A stretch of 45,089 bases of DNA, from positions 295,837 through 340,925 of the forward strand of contig PJRA01000198.1 of NCBI GenBank assembly GCA_016987375.1, given 5' to 3'. A program made the translations under genes and the position numbers. The stretch is from Brachionus koreanus (Eukaryota; Rotifera; Eurotatoria; Ploima; Brachionidae). Below are positions 10,201 to 20,269 of the stretch, piece by piece. How positions within the stretch are numbered: the first letter of the stretch is position 1; every line of letters begins with the position of its first letter. The notes beneath the pieces are model-generated. The model saw nothing but the letters and a program-made list of their open reading frames with translations, did no database searches and had not been told where the DNA came from.

Positions 10201-13200
10201 CAGGAATAGGCATTTGTGAAATTTAAATCAATAGAACAGAAAAACGATTATTAAAAATTCTTATAACTTTTTTTTTTTTTTTAAATAAAAAGCAATTTCT
10301 TTAAATGCGAGATGGTGAAAAATTCATAAATTAGACAAATTTGGCTTTGCACAACATTAGCAGACTTTAACTATTAATGCAACTTTAAAGGTTCCTTTTT
10401 TTTGCATTTAGATAATTAGTAAGAACCTTCAGAAAAAAAATGTAAAAGCTTTTTTAGCATTAATTTTTAGCTTTAAAAAAAATATATATTTTTTTTTTCA
10501 AATAAAACAAAATTTAATTAATTCAATTGAAGAGATTAACTTTTCTTATACGAAAAGCATGAATTTATTTTGCTCATAATAAATAATTTACCTTTAAAAC
10601 AAATGACAGCTCCGGGTGGAAAAAATTTTAAATTTACCCAAGACCGCGTTCCATCATAATCAATATAATCAACAAAACTTGAATTAGCTAAATTTGTATT
10701 TTCTTGTATTTTGAGATCGAAATTTTCTAATCCATTTATAAATTGATTACTAGGCTTAAAATCAGTATCAGCTATTTTCACTGTGTAAGCTTCAAAAACA
10801 ATTTTTTCAATTCGAGATGGCACACATAAAGACTTAGACACATTTTTTGGTGTCCACTCATTCGGCTTTGCAAAGCTAGTCCTAGACATAAGAATATAGC
10901 TTTCGTGAGAACTCGGATTATGTCGTGTAACCACTGTGGTATCAGCATCAAATTGATCAACATAAATTTGTGAATATCCTTTAACACCCATCTCAAAATG
11001 TAAATTATTCATTAACAATTTACCCCGTTGAATACCACTGTCAATTTTTTGGTCCCATTGTTTATATGGCCTAGCTTCAGTCACTACATTTATGTGGTGG
11101 GGCACCAATTCATCGAAACCGCGAGTACTACCCACAGCACAGTCACACATAAGAACCAAACTGCTTGAGGCAAAAGCGTCATAGACACTTCGTGTAGTTA
11201 TCAAACATTGATTGTCATGAGTCACATCGTAGAAAATGGCATGAGCTATTCCTTCGCGTAAAGGCCTGTTTGATGACTGATAGAAAGATCCAACTGGTAT
11301 ACCTCCAAATCGATGGACCAGTCTGCCAAGTTCGTTTGCATCCCAAGCGTTCATGCTTTCTCTCACCAAAGAAGTAATTCCCAATTCGGCAACAAATTTA
11401 TTGTCCACAAATTCACTGTTCGTAAATAGCTCTGCTATTATGAATATGTTTGGTCTCACTTGTCTAGCTATGTCCAAATAGTACTGGGCTACATGTATTG
11501 GCGTCGAATGACAATTGTCCAATCTAACTCCATGAAATATCTGCGCAGTTTTGCGTGTGTAATCTTCCATAAAAGTCCACAATTCAGGATTGTCTTGAGG
11601 ACAGTTTCCGTATCTAAGTTTAACTGAATCGCCCCATGGGATCAATTGACGCCGAAAATAAACACTTGATGTTTCATCGGCAAAATTTCTTAGTGGATCA
11701 TCACCCATTACCCATCCATTGTGAGCCTGAATTTTGAGGCCATCTTGTGTAAGCATTTTTTTCTCATCGGCCAAAACACAGTCATCCTCGAACGGAAAGT
11801 AAAAGTAGGTTCGAACAATTGGCTGCTCTTTGTTTATTTCTGACCATTTTGGACCATCTGAAGCAAAGAAAAAGTAATAATAATTTGATATCACATTATT
11901 TACTGCTTCGGTCAAGTATTCATTAATTTTTGACTTAATTTCTTCATTTTTATGATGAAGTGTAATAGAAAATTTCTCAAAAACTTTAATTAATAGATTA
12001 GAATTTTCATTTGAATTTATCAAATCTAAATCAAGTCGTAAGGATTCAAATTCTAGACATAAAAGATCCAATACGAGCTCATAGTCAACACTAGCACCTA
12101 ATCGACCAACTTGTTTATCTTGTACTATACTCAATTTTTGCCATGCTAATTTTTTTTGCTCTTCATTTAAACATCTTTTAGGTTTATTTTTTACTTGATC
12201 CAAATTTTTTTCAATAAATCCTAATTGTTTAAGTCCAATATCTTTAATTTTGTCTAAAACTTTGTTCAAATTGAGACAAAAATATTCTTCTAGATGATAC
12301 TTGGGAATTTCTTCCCATCTAAGAATGTGTCTTAGAGTCTCCATAGAGTCAAAAGAGGGATTTTTTGATGAAATACCCCTCGATTCATAAATTCCTTTTG
12401 ATATATCAAGAGTGGCATGGTAAAAAATTCTGTCCAACACAAACGCCGGTCTAAGATGAGGTGAATTAATCAAATTGTAGGCACCATTTGGATGTTTTTT
12501 CAAAAATTCCGAATCATTTGACATATGATTGTAGACCAAATCGCACAAACTGAACATATTCCAATCAGTATATATTTCTTGGACCAGCTTTTCTAGATCA
12601 TCAAGACTAAATTTTCCATTTGAATCAGCTGGTTCAAGCAAATTTAAATGATCTCTAATTGAATATGAAGAATTTGATTCACGACTAAGACCTTGCACAG
12701 GAGTAAAATGTATCATGTTATAGCCAGTTTCTTTGGACACCTGTAGTCTTGATTTCCACTCGTTTAGTGGGCCTAGTAATTTTGAAAGAACTGTGTGAAA
12801 TTGTAAACTTTCAGCTTGAATAACAAGGCCGTCTTTCAGGCATAATTTTGGATCGATTAAAAAATTTGATCCTCCTATTTTTTTCTCATTTTGTTCAGCA
12901 AATGTAAAGTAATAATTAAAAGCACCAGGGATATGACAGTCTATTTCAATAAATTTATTAAATTCGTCATTCTTGATGCTATTTGCTAAGTATTTCCATT
13001 CATACTCAAAATATTTTGAGCGGATGAATTCAACCGCTGGATTTGGCGGTAAATTGCAAAAAACTCTAACATCTTGGTCAATTAGTTTTGTTGATAGTTC
13101 TAAGCGAAGAGTCCAGCCTTGTTCTAGCTTGAAAAGCTTTCCTTCATTAAAATTCGCCTCTTCCAAAATTTGAGTGCGAATTTCTTTTTGACTTATAATC

Positions 13201-13202
13201 AT
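7229..13202 (-). CDS. AGL: Glycogen debranching enzyme, two exons
   Basis: Exon 1 is 13202-10592 and exon 2 is 9276-7229, joined across a 1315-bp intron (GTAAAT..AATAG). Phase 1 is kept, giving 1552 residues (human AGL 1532). The enzyme empties branch points of glycogen in the cytosol in two steps: 4-alpha-glucanotransferase, then amylo-1,6-glucosidase. The N-terminal GH13-like transferase half shows DLVYNH (221-226), GVRLDNCHS (558-566, likely nucleophile Asp) and IIAELF (588-593, likely acid/base Glu), plus VTHDN. The C-terminal glucosidase half shows NWGRDTF (about 1116), CRDSIWWWL, GTWMDKMG, TPRDGSAVE (about 1303), GPEWLWP and LPELTN; the last Glu is 36 residues from the end, as is the proposed catalytic Glu of the yeast-type enzyme. 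All key motifs are present, so the protein should be active. Without splicing, the two halves would be mistaken for two genes. Confidence 0.95.
9277..10591 (-). other. Long intron of the debranching enzyme gene
   Basis: The intron is 1315 bp, about 20 times the typical intron here. It is uniformly AT-rich with poly-A/T tracts and an (AAAT)n run near 9895. No coding frame, tRNA-like block or clear inverted repeat was seen inside. Confidence 0.85.
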
Positions 13203-13619
13203 TTTATCTAAAGTTAAAATTTAAATTCACAAAAATAAAGCTTTTATTTTAATTTTTTGAAATTATTTCCAATAAATGCCGAAAGAAGCGCTGTTTTTTT
13301 TAAAATAAATAATAATATAAAAGCTTTGTTATTGTTAGATTTAAATGCAAGCAATTTATGTTAAACAATTAATTCAGCTGTAATTTTTGCATGCAAAATT
13401 ATGATAATTTCAAATTTGTATCCCAAAAGTTGTTAATATTATTCTTTTATAACACACACCCGTCATTTATTAAAGTAAAAGCGTTCTAGGCTAATAAATC
13501 TTGAAAATTTTATTCAATAGCTTATTTTTACTACCTTAAAGCTAATTAAAAAAAATTTTCGGACAAAAAAATTGAAATTCTCAACAAAAAAAAACTAAAT
13601 AATTAAAAATTTTATTCAA

Positions 13620-14703
13620 CTAAACAATATTTGTTGGATCCCATGATACTTTTTCATTTTTATTCAATGTCCAAAGTAAACTAACATCCTCATCACTTAA
13701 GCTAAAATCAAAAATCTTAAAAAATTAAATAATTAAAATTTATGATTTAAATTTTTTTTCTTATTTTAAATTTACATCTGAATTTTCTTCTATACGTTCA
13801 TGATTTGTTGAACCAGGTATTGTTGCTACATTATTCTAATTAAAAATTTAAAAAAAAAAAAATTTAAATAGCTTCATTAATTTACTCTCAATGACCAATT
13901 AAGCAAAATTTGAGCACAGCTTTTTGAATATTTTTTTGATAAATCAAGCACAATGTTATCATTTAGTAAGTTTCCTTTGCCTAATGGACTATATCCCTGT
14001 TGATATAAAATTGATTTTTTATTTTGATAATTTTTTTAATAAATACTTCAAATTGAATCCCTAGTTTATTGCAATATTCATAAAGCCCTTTGTTATTGTA
14101 ATAGGGATGAAATTCACACTGATTTACCGATGGGACAGTCATACCGGCATCAAAAATTTCTTCCAAGTGTCTTGGCATGTAATTACTCACTCCAATTGCT
14201 CGGCATTTACCATCAGAGTAAAGTTTCTCCAAGGCTTTCCATGTGTCTAACCTTAACTGTCTTGACTTTTCCAAATCATTATTCTGACCTCTTATTTTGG
14301 CTGGAAAATGTATCAAATATAAATCAATATAGTCAACCTGTAACTGTTTGCAACTTTTGTCAAAAGCTTTCAAAGTTTTGTCGAAACCCATGTCATCCGG
14401 AAATAGTTTGGTCACCAAGAATATGTCTTTTCGATCAATATTGCTTTCTCTAATTGCTTGACCGATTAAATGCTCATTGTTGTAGCATTTAGCCTGAAAA
14501 AATTCCCAGTTTTAATTAAAAAAAAATATAGTAAAAAAAAATAATACAGTATCTATGTGACGATAGCCAGTTTTTAATGCATGTTTTACAGATTCAACAA
14601 ATTGTTGATTATCAACTTTATTTGGTTTGTTTCTTAAAGAAGTACCAAGACCAAGAGAGGGCATTGAAACACCATTGTTTAATACTACAGATTTTTTTAA
14701 CAT
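13620..14703 (-). CDS. Aldo-keto reductase, five exons
   Basis: Exons are 14703-14548, 14493-14047, 13996-13886, 13835-13776 and 13715-13620. All junctions are phase 0, introns are 50-60 bp, and the product is 289 residues. It is an NADPH-dependent reductase of the AKR superfamily, a TIM barrel acting on aldehydes or ketones. The catalytic tetrad is visible: Asp51 and Tyr56 (HIDTAKCY), Lys81 (LVTK) and His114 (YLIH). The YSPLGKG loop and the IPGSTN-x-ERI cofactor motif near the C-terminus are also present. The length is slightly short for the family (about 310-320), mainly in the C-terminal loop that sets substrate choice, so the substrate cannot be named. AATAAA lies a few bases after the stop. 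The gene lies head-to-tail with the SFR1-like gene, 159 bp downstream of its stop. Confidence 0.92.
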
Positions 14704-14862
14704 TTTATTTTTATTAATATCTAAAGTAAAAAAAAGTGTTTATTTTAAAATTTTATTCAACTTTTTAGATTTCTTTAAAGCATTCGTTTTCAAAATCGTA
14801 TTTTACAAGTTCAGAGTCAATCTAGTTAATTTTTTTACACTTTTTTTCTAAAATTAAATAAA

Positions 14863-15221
14863 TTAAATTACTTTTAGGCTTTTAATAAAGTCATTCATTG
14901 ACAATTGTTCATTTTTAGATAGAGTATTTGTAATATAATGAGAATAAAGTTCTTCAATAGCCTTTTGTGCTGTTTTAGTCCATTTTTTTATTGATTCATC
15001 CAAGTTATTTATCTCATCCTTAAAAACAAATGTATTTTTTTTTAAATAAATAATTTTTAAGAACAAATGCTAACCTTGGATTTATAATTTTTGACCAGAT
15101 TTAGCCGTCTTAGAATTTCTTTTTTTTCGTCTAAAATTTTTTCAAGCTGCTTCGATTCTGATTGTGTGCTATCTTTACTATTTTGAGGCTTATTTTTTGA
15201 TTTTTTACTTAAAAATGGCAT
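14863..15221 (-). CDS. SFR1: SFR1 (Mei5)-like Rad51 accessory protein, two exons
   Basis: Exon 1 is 15221-15075 and exon 2 is 15018-14863, with a 56-bp intron and phase 0, giving 100 residues. The N-terminus is Lys/Ser-rich and disordered. Then comes a coiled coil, LEKILDEKKEILRRLNLVKN, followed by YKSKDEINNLDESIKKWTK and AIEELYSHYI, ending LSMNDFIKSLKV. The pattern L(R)-KL-LVK-Y-SK-x-(D/E)-x-x-L-x-x-x-x-x-KW is that of the C-terminal core of SFR1/Mei5, which pairs with SWI5 to stabilise RAD51 filaments in homologous recombination. Vertebrate SFR1 has a longer N-terminus; here little more than the core remains. The family call rests on remembered sequence and is not certain. No SWI5 gene was seen in the window. 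Confidence 0.7.
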
Positions 15222-15461
15222 TTTTATTAAAAATAATCAAAATATTTTTTCTCGTTTTTTTTTAAAATTTAAATAAATTAAATAAATATACTGTAAAATG
15301 CATCTAGTGCAGTCATTATTTTTGACTTTTTTCATATAAAATTAAAAAATATTAATATGAATAGTTTTTGTATTCCTATTAGGTATCAAACAACCATTTT
15401 TTTAAATTATCTTATTCATTTAATTATCTAATTAGATTTAAAAATAACATAAATAATAACA

Positions 15462-15533
15462 TTAACTGCTATAGCTCGGTAGAACTCTGCTCGGGTATTT
15501 TTCCGAGTTGCAGTTCAACTTACTTCTACTACT
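15462..15533 (+). repeat. tRNA-derived SINE-like element with A- and B-box-like motifs, copy D
   Basis: This is the clearest copy. TATAGCTCGGTAGAAC resembles a tRNA D-arm/A box. It is followed by an anticodon-like hairpin (CTCGG, an 8-base loop, CCGAG), then GCAGTTCAACTTAC, which resembles a T-loop/B box, and a tail of CTTCTACTACT. The acceptor stem is not intact, so it is not a working tRNA gene. A tRNA-derived SINE head is inferred. Confidence 0.55.
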
Positions 15534-16149
15534 CGTTTGGGGCTTCTAGTATTAATTAATATTCTAAAATATTTGTAGATAAAATTTAAAGTTTTAACAT
15601 AAATGAATATATTTGCGAATAATAATTTAAAATAATTTTCTAATTTAAATTTGAACAAAAAAAAATACTAATTCAAAAATTAAAAAAAATAAAAAACAAA
15701 ATATCAATTAAATAAAGGTAAAAAAAATGATCGAAAATTGAATACCAAAATTGTATCGAAAACAAAATTGGATAATTCAATTAAGATTAATATTGGAGGG
15801 TTCCAAATTATATTTTCAAAAATTACAAGTCTGGTTCTTTGATTATTTTGTAAGTTGGTATCTTGAATTATGCAGTAAGAATGATTATTGTTAATATTTT
15901 AGTGATTTTTTGATTCTAAAGAATTTCTATTTGTTTTCATTGCTCTACAACCAAATTCTAGTCAAAAAGATTAACTTCTGAACAAACTCGCAAACAAGCA
16001 TTTATGTTTCAAATTTAAAATTAACCAAATAGAAAATTAGCCTCTTAGTAGATTCAACTGACAAATTAAATTATCCTTTAAAATTGTTAAAATTGAATAA
16101 TTTGACTTTTAAATTTTGTTTTAAAATATTATTTATCCAAATTTTAAAA

Positions 16150-16255
16150 TATTAGTAATAGTAGTAGTAATATTGGTAGTGAACTATAGTTTAGGGTGCA
16201 CCTAAACCAGCGCGTGATACGCTTAGCCCCTGAGTGAGTTATTGCAGTCGTTGCT
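16150..16255 (-). repeat. tRNA-like short repeat with (ACT)n tail, copy E
   Basis: On the minus strand a GC-rich block (AACTCACTCAGGGGCTAAGC and following) leads to ACTATAGTTCACTACC, which is B-box-like, and then an ATTACTACTACTATTACT tail. The architecture matches copies C, D and G. A palindrome, TTAGGGTGCACCTAAA, sits in the middle. Confidence 0.45.
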
Positions 16256-16385
16256 TTTATTTAAACCACAAAACTTTTTTGTCAATTCCTGATTTAAACT
16301 GTTTACTGACTTTGCCAATATACATGGTCTGACGATCCGTTCAAAATTGTTCAAAAATATGTTCAATTTCAACATTATTATATAA

Positions 16386-16480
16386 ATTTCAAAATTAATC
16401 AATAGGCTTATGTCCGAGTCATGAAAGACTGATTAATAATTTATTTATTTGATTTTAAAGAATTATTTATAAAAATTTAT
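16386..16480 (+). repeat. Dispersed repeat, paired with 6395-6478
   Basis: This is the second copy of the repeat described at 6395-6478, in the same orientation and with similar divergence from the first. It lies downstream of copy E, whereas the first lies just upstream of copy C. Confidence 0.5.
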
Positions 16481-16951
16481 ATAATTGATTAAAAAAAAAT
16501 ATTTAGTCATCTAAAAAAAATGATATTTAAAACTATTTAGACGTGAAAAAAATGTTTAGCCAATTTTAAAAAATATCTGAATTGGTCTTTAATTTTATGC
16601 TAAATAGCACTGACTAAAAGCTTAAAAATTCATTCAATGATTACCAAAAAAATTAATTTTAATCAATTATTTAAGCCTAAATAGATATAATTTATAAATT
16701 TTTTAAAATTATTTATTTATTATGAAAATGTAAAGCAAAATAGTACTTTATTCAAACTTAGGCGAATTGTGAAAATCGTCTATTTGAAAGAGGCTTTTTA
16801 TTACGAGTCAAAAAAATTCTGTATTCTAGTTACCATGGAAACAAAAAAAATTATATATTTTTTTATTTAATATTAAGTTTATAGCTAAAGAATTTGTTTC
16901 AAATTTTTGTTATTAAACTCTCATCAAAGCAAAATCCTGATATACTGCAGA

Positions 16952-18146
16952 ATGTATAAACTGGACTTGCCGATTGACTTAAAAGAGCAGGCAGCCATTG
17001 AGCGCAGGCGACGACTAGAAAAAGAAAGACAAGCGCGAATATTCAACAACAAACATCGTTTAATAGGCGTAGACAAAAATGCCTTGGATCAACAAGTTCA
17101 GGACAAGTTGTTTATGGAAGAAATGGAAAGAAAAAGAAGCGAAGCATTCGGTAAAGTTAAAATAGATTCATTTGTTTTTTTGATTTATATTTAAAATTCG
17201 TTTAGCGCATGACATGATTCGAAATGACAAAATTTCTTATTTGCTCGAAAAACGTCAAGAACACGATGGCAGAGAGCTGAACAGAGCCTTGAACGAATTT
17301 CGAGCTTTGCATCAGCAGCCAGATGGCAGACGTGAATGGGACCTACAGGATCCTGACTATTTAAAAAAGGATAAACCGGCCAGGGTAAATGATGAAGACC
17401 CGAGATGTGGACCGGCCAGCATTCAAAAATTCGATGGCGAAGACCTGAACGCCAAGGCAAGGCTCAAATACCAGCAGGAACAGCTCAGAGAATGGTCAAT
17501 ACAACAACAGCATGAGAAAAATATAGCCAAAATGCAGGACAAAATGGCAAATAAATTATACGACTTTAAGCAAATGGAGTTGGACCAGAGAGCTCGCGAG
17601 CTGCAAAAAGCTGAAGAAGAGTGCAGGCGAGCTATTAACTCGGCTGTCAAGGACTATAATGACGCACTAAAGAGAGAGCAAGAACAGAGAAATGCTATCA
17701 AAAAAATGCAGGAACAAGATGACAATATGACTGAGATTGCGAACGCTATTTTCAGCGATATGCTCACCGAAAATCCGGATCAGGCCATTAGTGCATTTGG
17801 TTCGCATCGAGTTGTGCCTGATAGATGGAAAGGCATGTCACCAGAACAATTGGAAAAAATCCGACAAGAGCAAATGAGACAAGTTGAAGAGAAAAAAAGA
17901 AACGAAGAAATGGATAGACTAGAGAATGAAGAGTTTGACAAGAGAAGAATAATCGAAGCTAAGGCTGGCATTATTGCCGAAAGACAACTTGAGCGAAAAG
18001 AAAAGGAATTGCTCAAGCAACTAGCAGATGAGAACAAACGCTTAGACTATGAACAAAAAAGTCATTTAAATCATTTGGACAAAGTTGTTTATACCAATGA
18101 ACCAACTGCTGCTTATTTTATGCAATTTAATACTTCGACGCGTTAA
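16952..18146 (+). CDS. RIBC2: RIB43A-domain protein RIBC2, two exons
   Basis: Exon 1 is 16952-17150 and exon 2 is 17206-18146, with a 55-bp intron and phase 1, giving 379 residues (human RIBC2 about 380). RIB43A proteins are filamentous microtubule inner proteins that lie along the partition of the A tubule in axonemal doublets. Visible family marks are the N-terminal MYKLDLPIDLKEQAAIERRR, RNDKISYLLEKRQEHD at the exon junction, long charged coiled coils throughout, the NPDQAISAFGSHRVVPDRWK block, GMSPEQLEKIRQEQ, and the C-terminal NEPTAAYFMQFNTSTR, which fits the family's Tyr-Phe-x-Gln-Phe-Asn-Thr ending. The chosen start fits the family start; an upstream in-frame extension (from 16907) has no ATG. 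Its presence implies motile cilia. Confidence 0.93.
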
Positions 18147-19102
18147 ACTTAGAATTACATAAATAAACACTTTAATTAAATTATCTTGATTTTGTTTAAT
18201 TTTGTTTAAAATAAAAAAAAATCGTAAAATTTATCTTTTCAATTTAGTATAAAAAATTTTAAATTATTTTAAAAAATTTGAAATTAATTTGCTTTTTTTT
18301 TTAACTACGCGAAATAGATCAAATGTCTTTGTTAACGTTTTATAAAAATAAATATTTATATGGCGGTAATTGGAATTAGTTTAAGTTTTTTTTTTTCAAT
18401 TTTTTAAAATTTTTTTTTATAATTTTTGATTTAATTAGTTGAGAAATTTTCAAAAAAAATTCAAATTAAGAAATAAGTATCCTTTAAAAATGGTGAAATA
18501 TAAAAAAATTAATTAAATCAGAAAATTAAAAGTTAAAAACAGTTTTATTTAAATAAAAATTTTGAAAAAAAAACCCCAAATTTCTTCAAAAATGTGATAT
18601 TCATACATTATTCATTCTATAGCATTTATTTGATGATGTTTTTATTGAGTCACTTTTTTTTAACAGACTTTTATCATTTAATTAATAGATACTTGATTTC
18701 TAGCTCTAAAGTAAATTTTATTTTTATAATTAATAATTTAAAATTAGAAACTTTTAATAGTATTTAATATATAAACTGTTGTTATCAATTCAAATAGAAT
18801 ATGGCTCAAAGTCCCTCTTTTCAGCCAACCTTCGATAATTTTACCCATTTTTTTTCGACAATTTAATGTTGGATTAAAAAAAGATCAAAAAAAAGTTTTT
18901 TTGGGCTAGGGGGGTCTGAAGTTTAGCCGACTTAGTAAAAGTTGGTCTTCTTCGAGAGTCAATAAGTAATGAAAGTCAATATAAAATATGTTGTTTCTAC
19001 ACACCGTTTGATAGATAAATGATTGAATTTGATGTGATTTTTAAATATTTTTTTTTTTTTTTTAATAAAAATTTAGGCTAAAAAAAGGAAATTTTTAGGC
19101 AA
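18147..19102. other. AT-rich DNA downstream of RIBC2
   Basis: AATAAA shortly after the RIBC2 stop (about 18161) is the likely poly(A) signal. Beyond it are long A/T tracts and a short GC-richer patch at 18900-18960 (GGCTAGGGGGGTCTGAAG). No coding frame was seen. The right part may belong to the foldback element that begins at 19103. Confidence 0.55.
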
Positions 19103-19988
19103 TTTTTTAGTTTTTTTGGATCTACTTTTTTGTTTACCCCTAAATACCCACTTTTTTATACATATTCTGAAACTAGAGAAAATTCTGAACAACTTGTCGG
19201 TCTTAGTTTTTTTATTTTTTTATTTTAAAGATTTTTAAAATCGTTCAAAAAGAGTCAATTTTCAAATAAAAATAATTGACTTTATTTTAAATTTAAGTCA
19301 TATTCAAAGTATGTGTGTGAATAAAGTTATTTTATGATAAAAGTGAATTAGAAATTTTTGAATGTTCCTGCGCTTTTTCTTTTGATCTCCCTGAGAAATA
19401 TGTTTTTAAAACATCCCCTAGACTAAACCCTTTTCCATATGCTTCAACTGATCTCCAAAACCTTCGTACCAATTTTTTATTTATACCTTTCTCAATAAAA
19501 TGATTTCGTGAAGCTTCAATCAACATTTTCATCTTTTCAAACCTCTGGTCAGTGCGACAGCGTACATATTGTTTCATAAAACACCATAAGTTTCATAAAA
19601 CACTTGTTCAGAACTAGTGGCATCGGGTTTTATTATTGAGTAAACTCCTAGGTTTGATAAACGGCACCTTTTTATTGCTGATAAAAAAGGCATTCGAAAA
19701 AATTGATAATAAAATTCTAAATTTTGTTAAATAAATAAAGAATATGATTCAAATTAATATTTAAAAAAAATTTAAATTTAACAAAATTGTAATTATGGTG
19801 CAAAAGAAAATTAATTTAATTTTTATTTGAAAATTGACTCTTTTTGAACGATTTTAAAAATCTTTAAAATAAAAAATAAAAAAACTAAGACCGACAAGTT
19901 GTTCAGAATTTTCTCTTGTTTCAGAATATGTATAAAAAAGTGGGTATTTAGGGGTAAACAAAAAAGAAGATCCAAAAAAACTAAAAAA
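19103..19988. mobile_element. Foldback element with about 170-bp near-identical inverted arms
   Basis: The left arm 19103-19273 and right arm 19819-19988 are inverted copies that differ by eye at only about three positions (for example GATCTACTT/GATCTTCTT, AACTAGAG/AACAAGAG and one T-run length). The 545-bp spacer is unrelated to the arms and carries a minus-strand ORF (19577-19332). Long, almost identical arms indicate a recent insertion or ongoing gene conversion. No transposase motif was recognised and no target-site duplication was assigned. Confidence 0.8.
19332..19577 (-). CDS. ORF inside the foldback element, function unknown
   Basis: This encodes 81 residues, basic and helical in character: MKQYVRCRTDQRFEKMKMLI at the start, then GINKKLVRRFWRSVEAYGKG and LGDVLKTYFSGRSKEKAQEH. 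It is less AT-rich than the surrounding DNA and has codon-like structure, unlike other short frames nearby. I do not recognise a family. It could be the C-terminal remnant of an element-encoded DNA-binding protein, or captured host sequence. There is no clear promoter, but the inverted arms place it centrally in the element. Confidence 0.45.
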   Translation of the reverse strand: MKQYVRCRTDQRFEKMKMLIEASRNHFIEKGINKKLVRRFWRSVEAYGKGFSLGDVLKTYFSGRSKEKAQEHSKISNSLLS

Positions 19989-20269
19989 CTAAGTACAAAC
20001 AATTCAAAGAGCCTAAAGCTGTATTATATAAAATTGAAGCACATTTTTTAGAATCACTACTTTTCTCTTATTTTTTTTTTAAATAAAAATAAAATCTAAC
20101 TTTAAAATTTTTATTTACGATTAAAACAAACTTGAAATCAAATTTCAAGTTTAAAGAATTTAAAAATTAATTAAAAACAATTATCGATCGTTATTCATAG
20201 TCTATTTCTTTCACTTTTTAGAGTTTGTTAATATCTACAAAATTAGAAAATAAATATAGAGTGGTTTTT

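Larger units (their letters stand above)
15222..16951. other. Divergent intergenic region with repeats
   Basis: This separates the minus-strand SFR1-like gene from plus-strand RIBC2. It holds two tRNA-like repeats (15462-15533 and 16150-16255) and one copy of the dispersed repeat (16386-16480). The rest is AT-rich with no recognisable gene. TTTCAAATTTTTGTTATTAAA and nearby T-rich stretches precede RIBC2, but no promoter motif is clear. Confidence 0.6.

Noticed and set aside
7229..13202. Two separate genes, one for each half of the debranching enzyme
   Set aside because: The donor at 10591 and acceptor at 9277 join in phase, and the combined length (1552) fits the family; the downstream half has no ATG start of its own.
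14703..14863. Fusion of the SFR1-like gene with the aldo-keto reductase
   Set aside because: A clear stop at 14863, a new ATG at 14703 and complete family ends on both sides show separate genes.
15462..15533. Functional tRNA gene
   Set aside because: D-arm-like and T-loop-like motifs are present, but there is no paired acceptor stem, the anticodon-type loop is 8 bases, and related copies are diverged.
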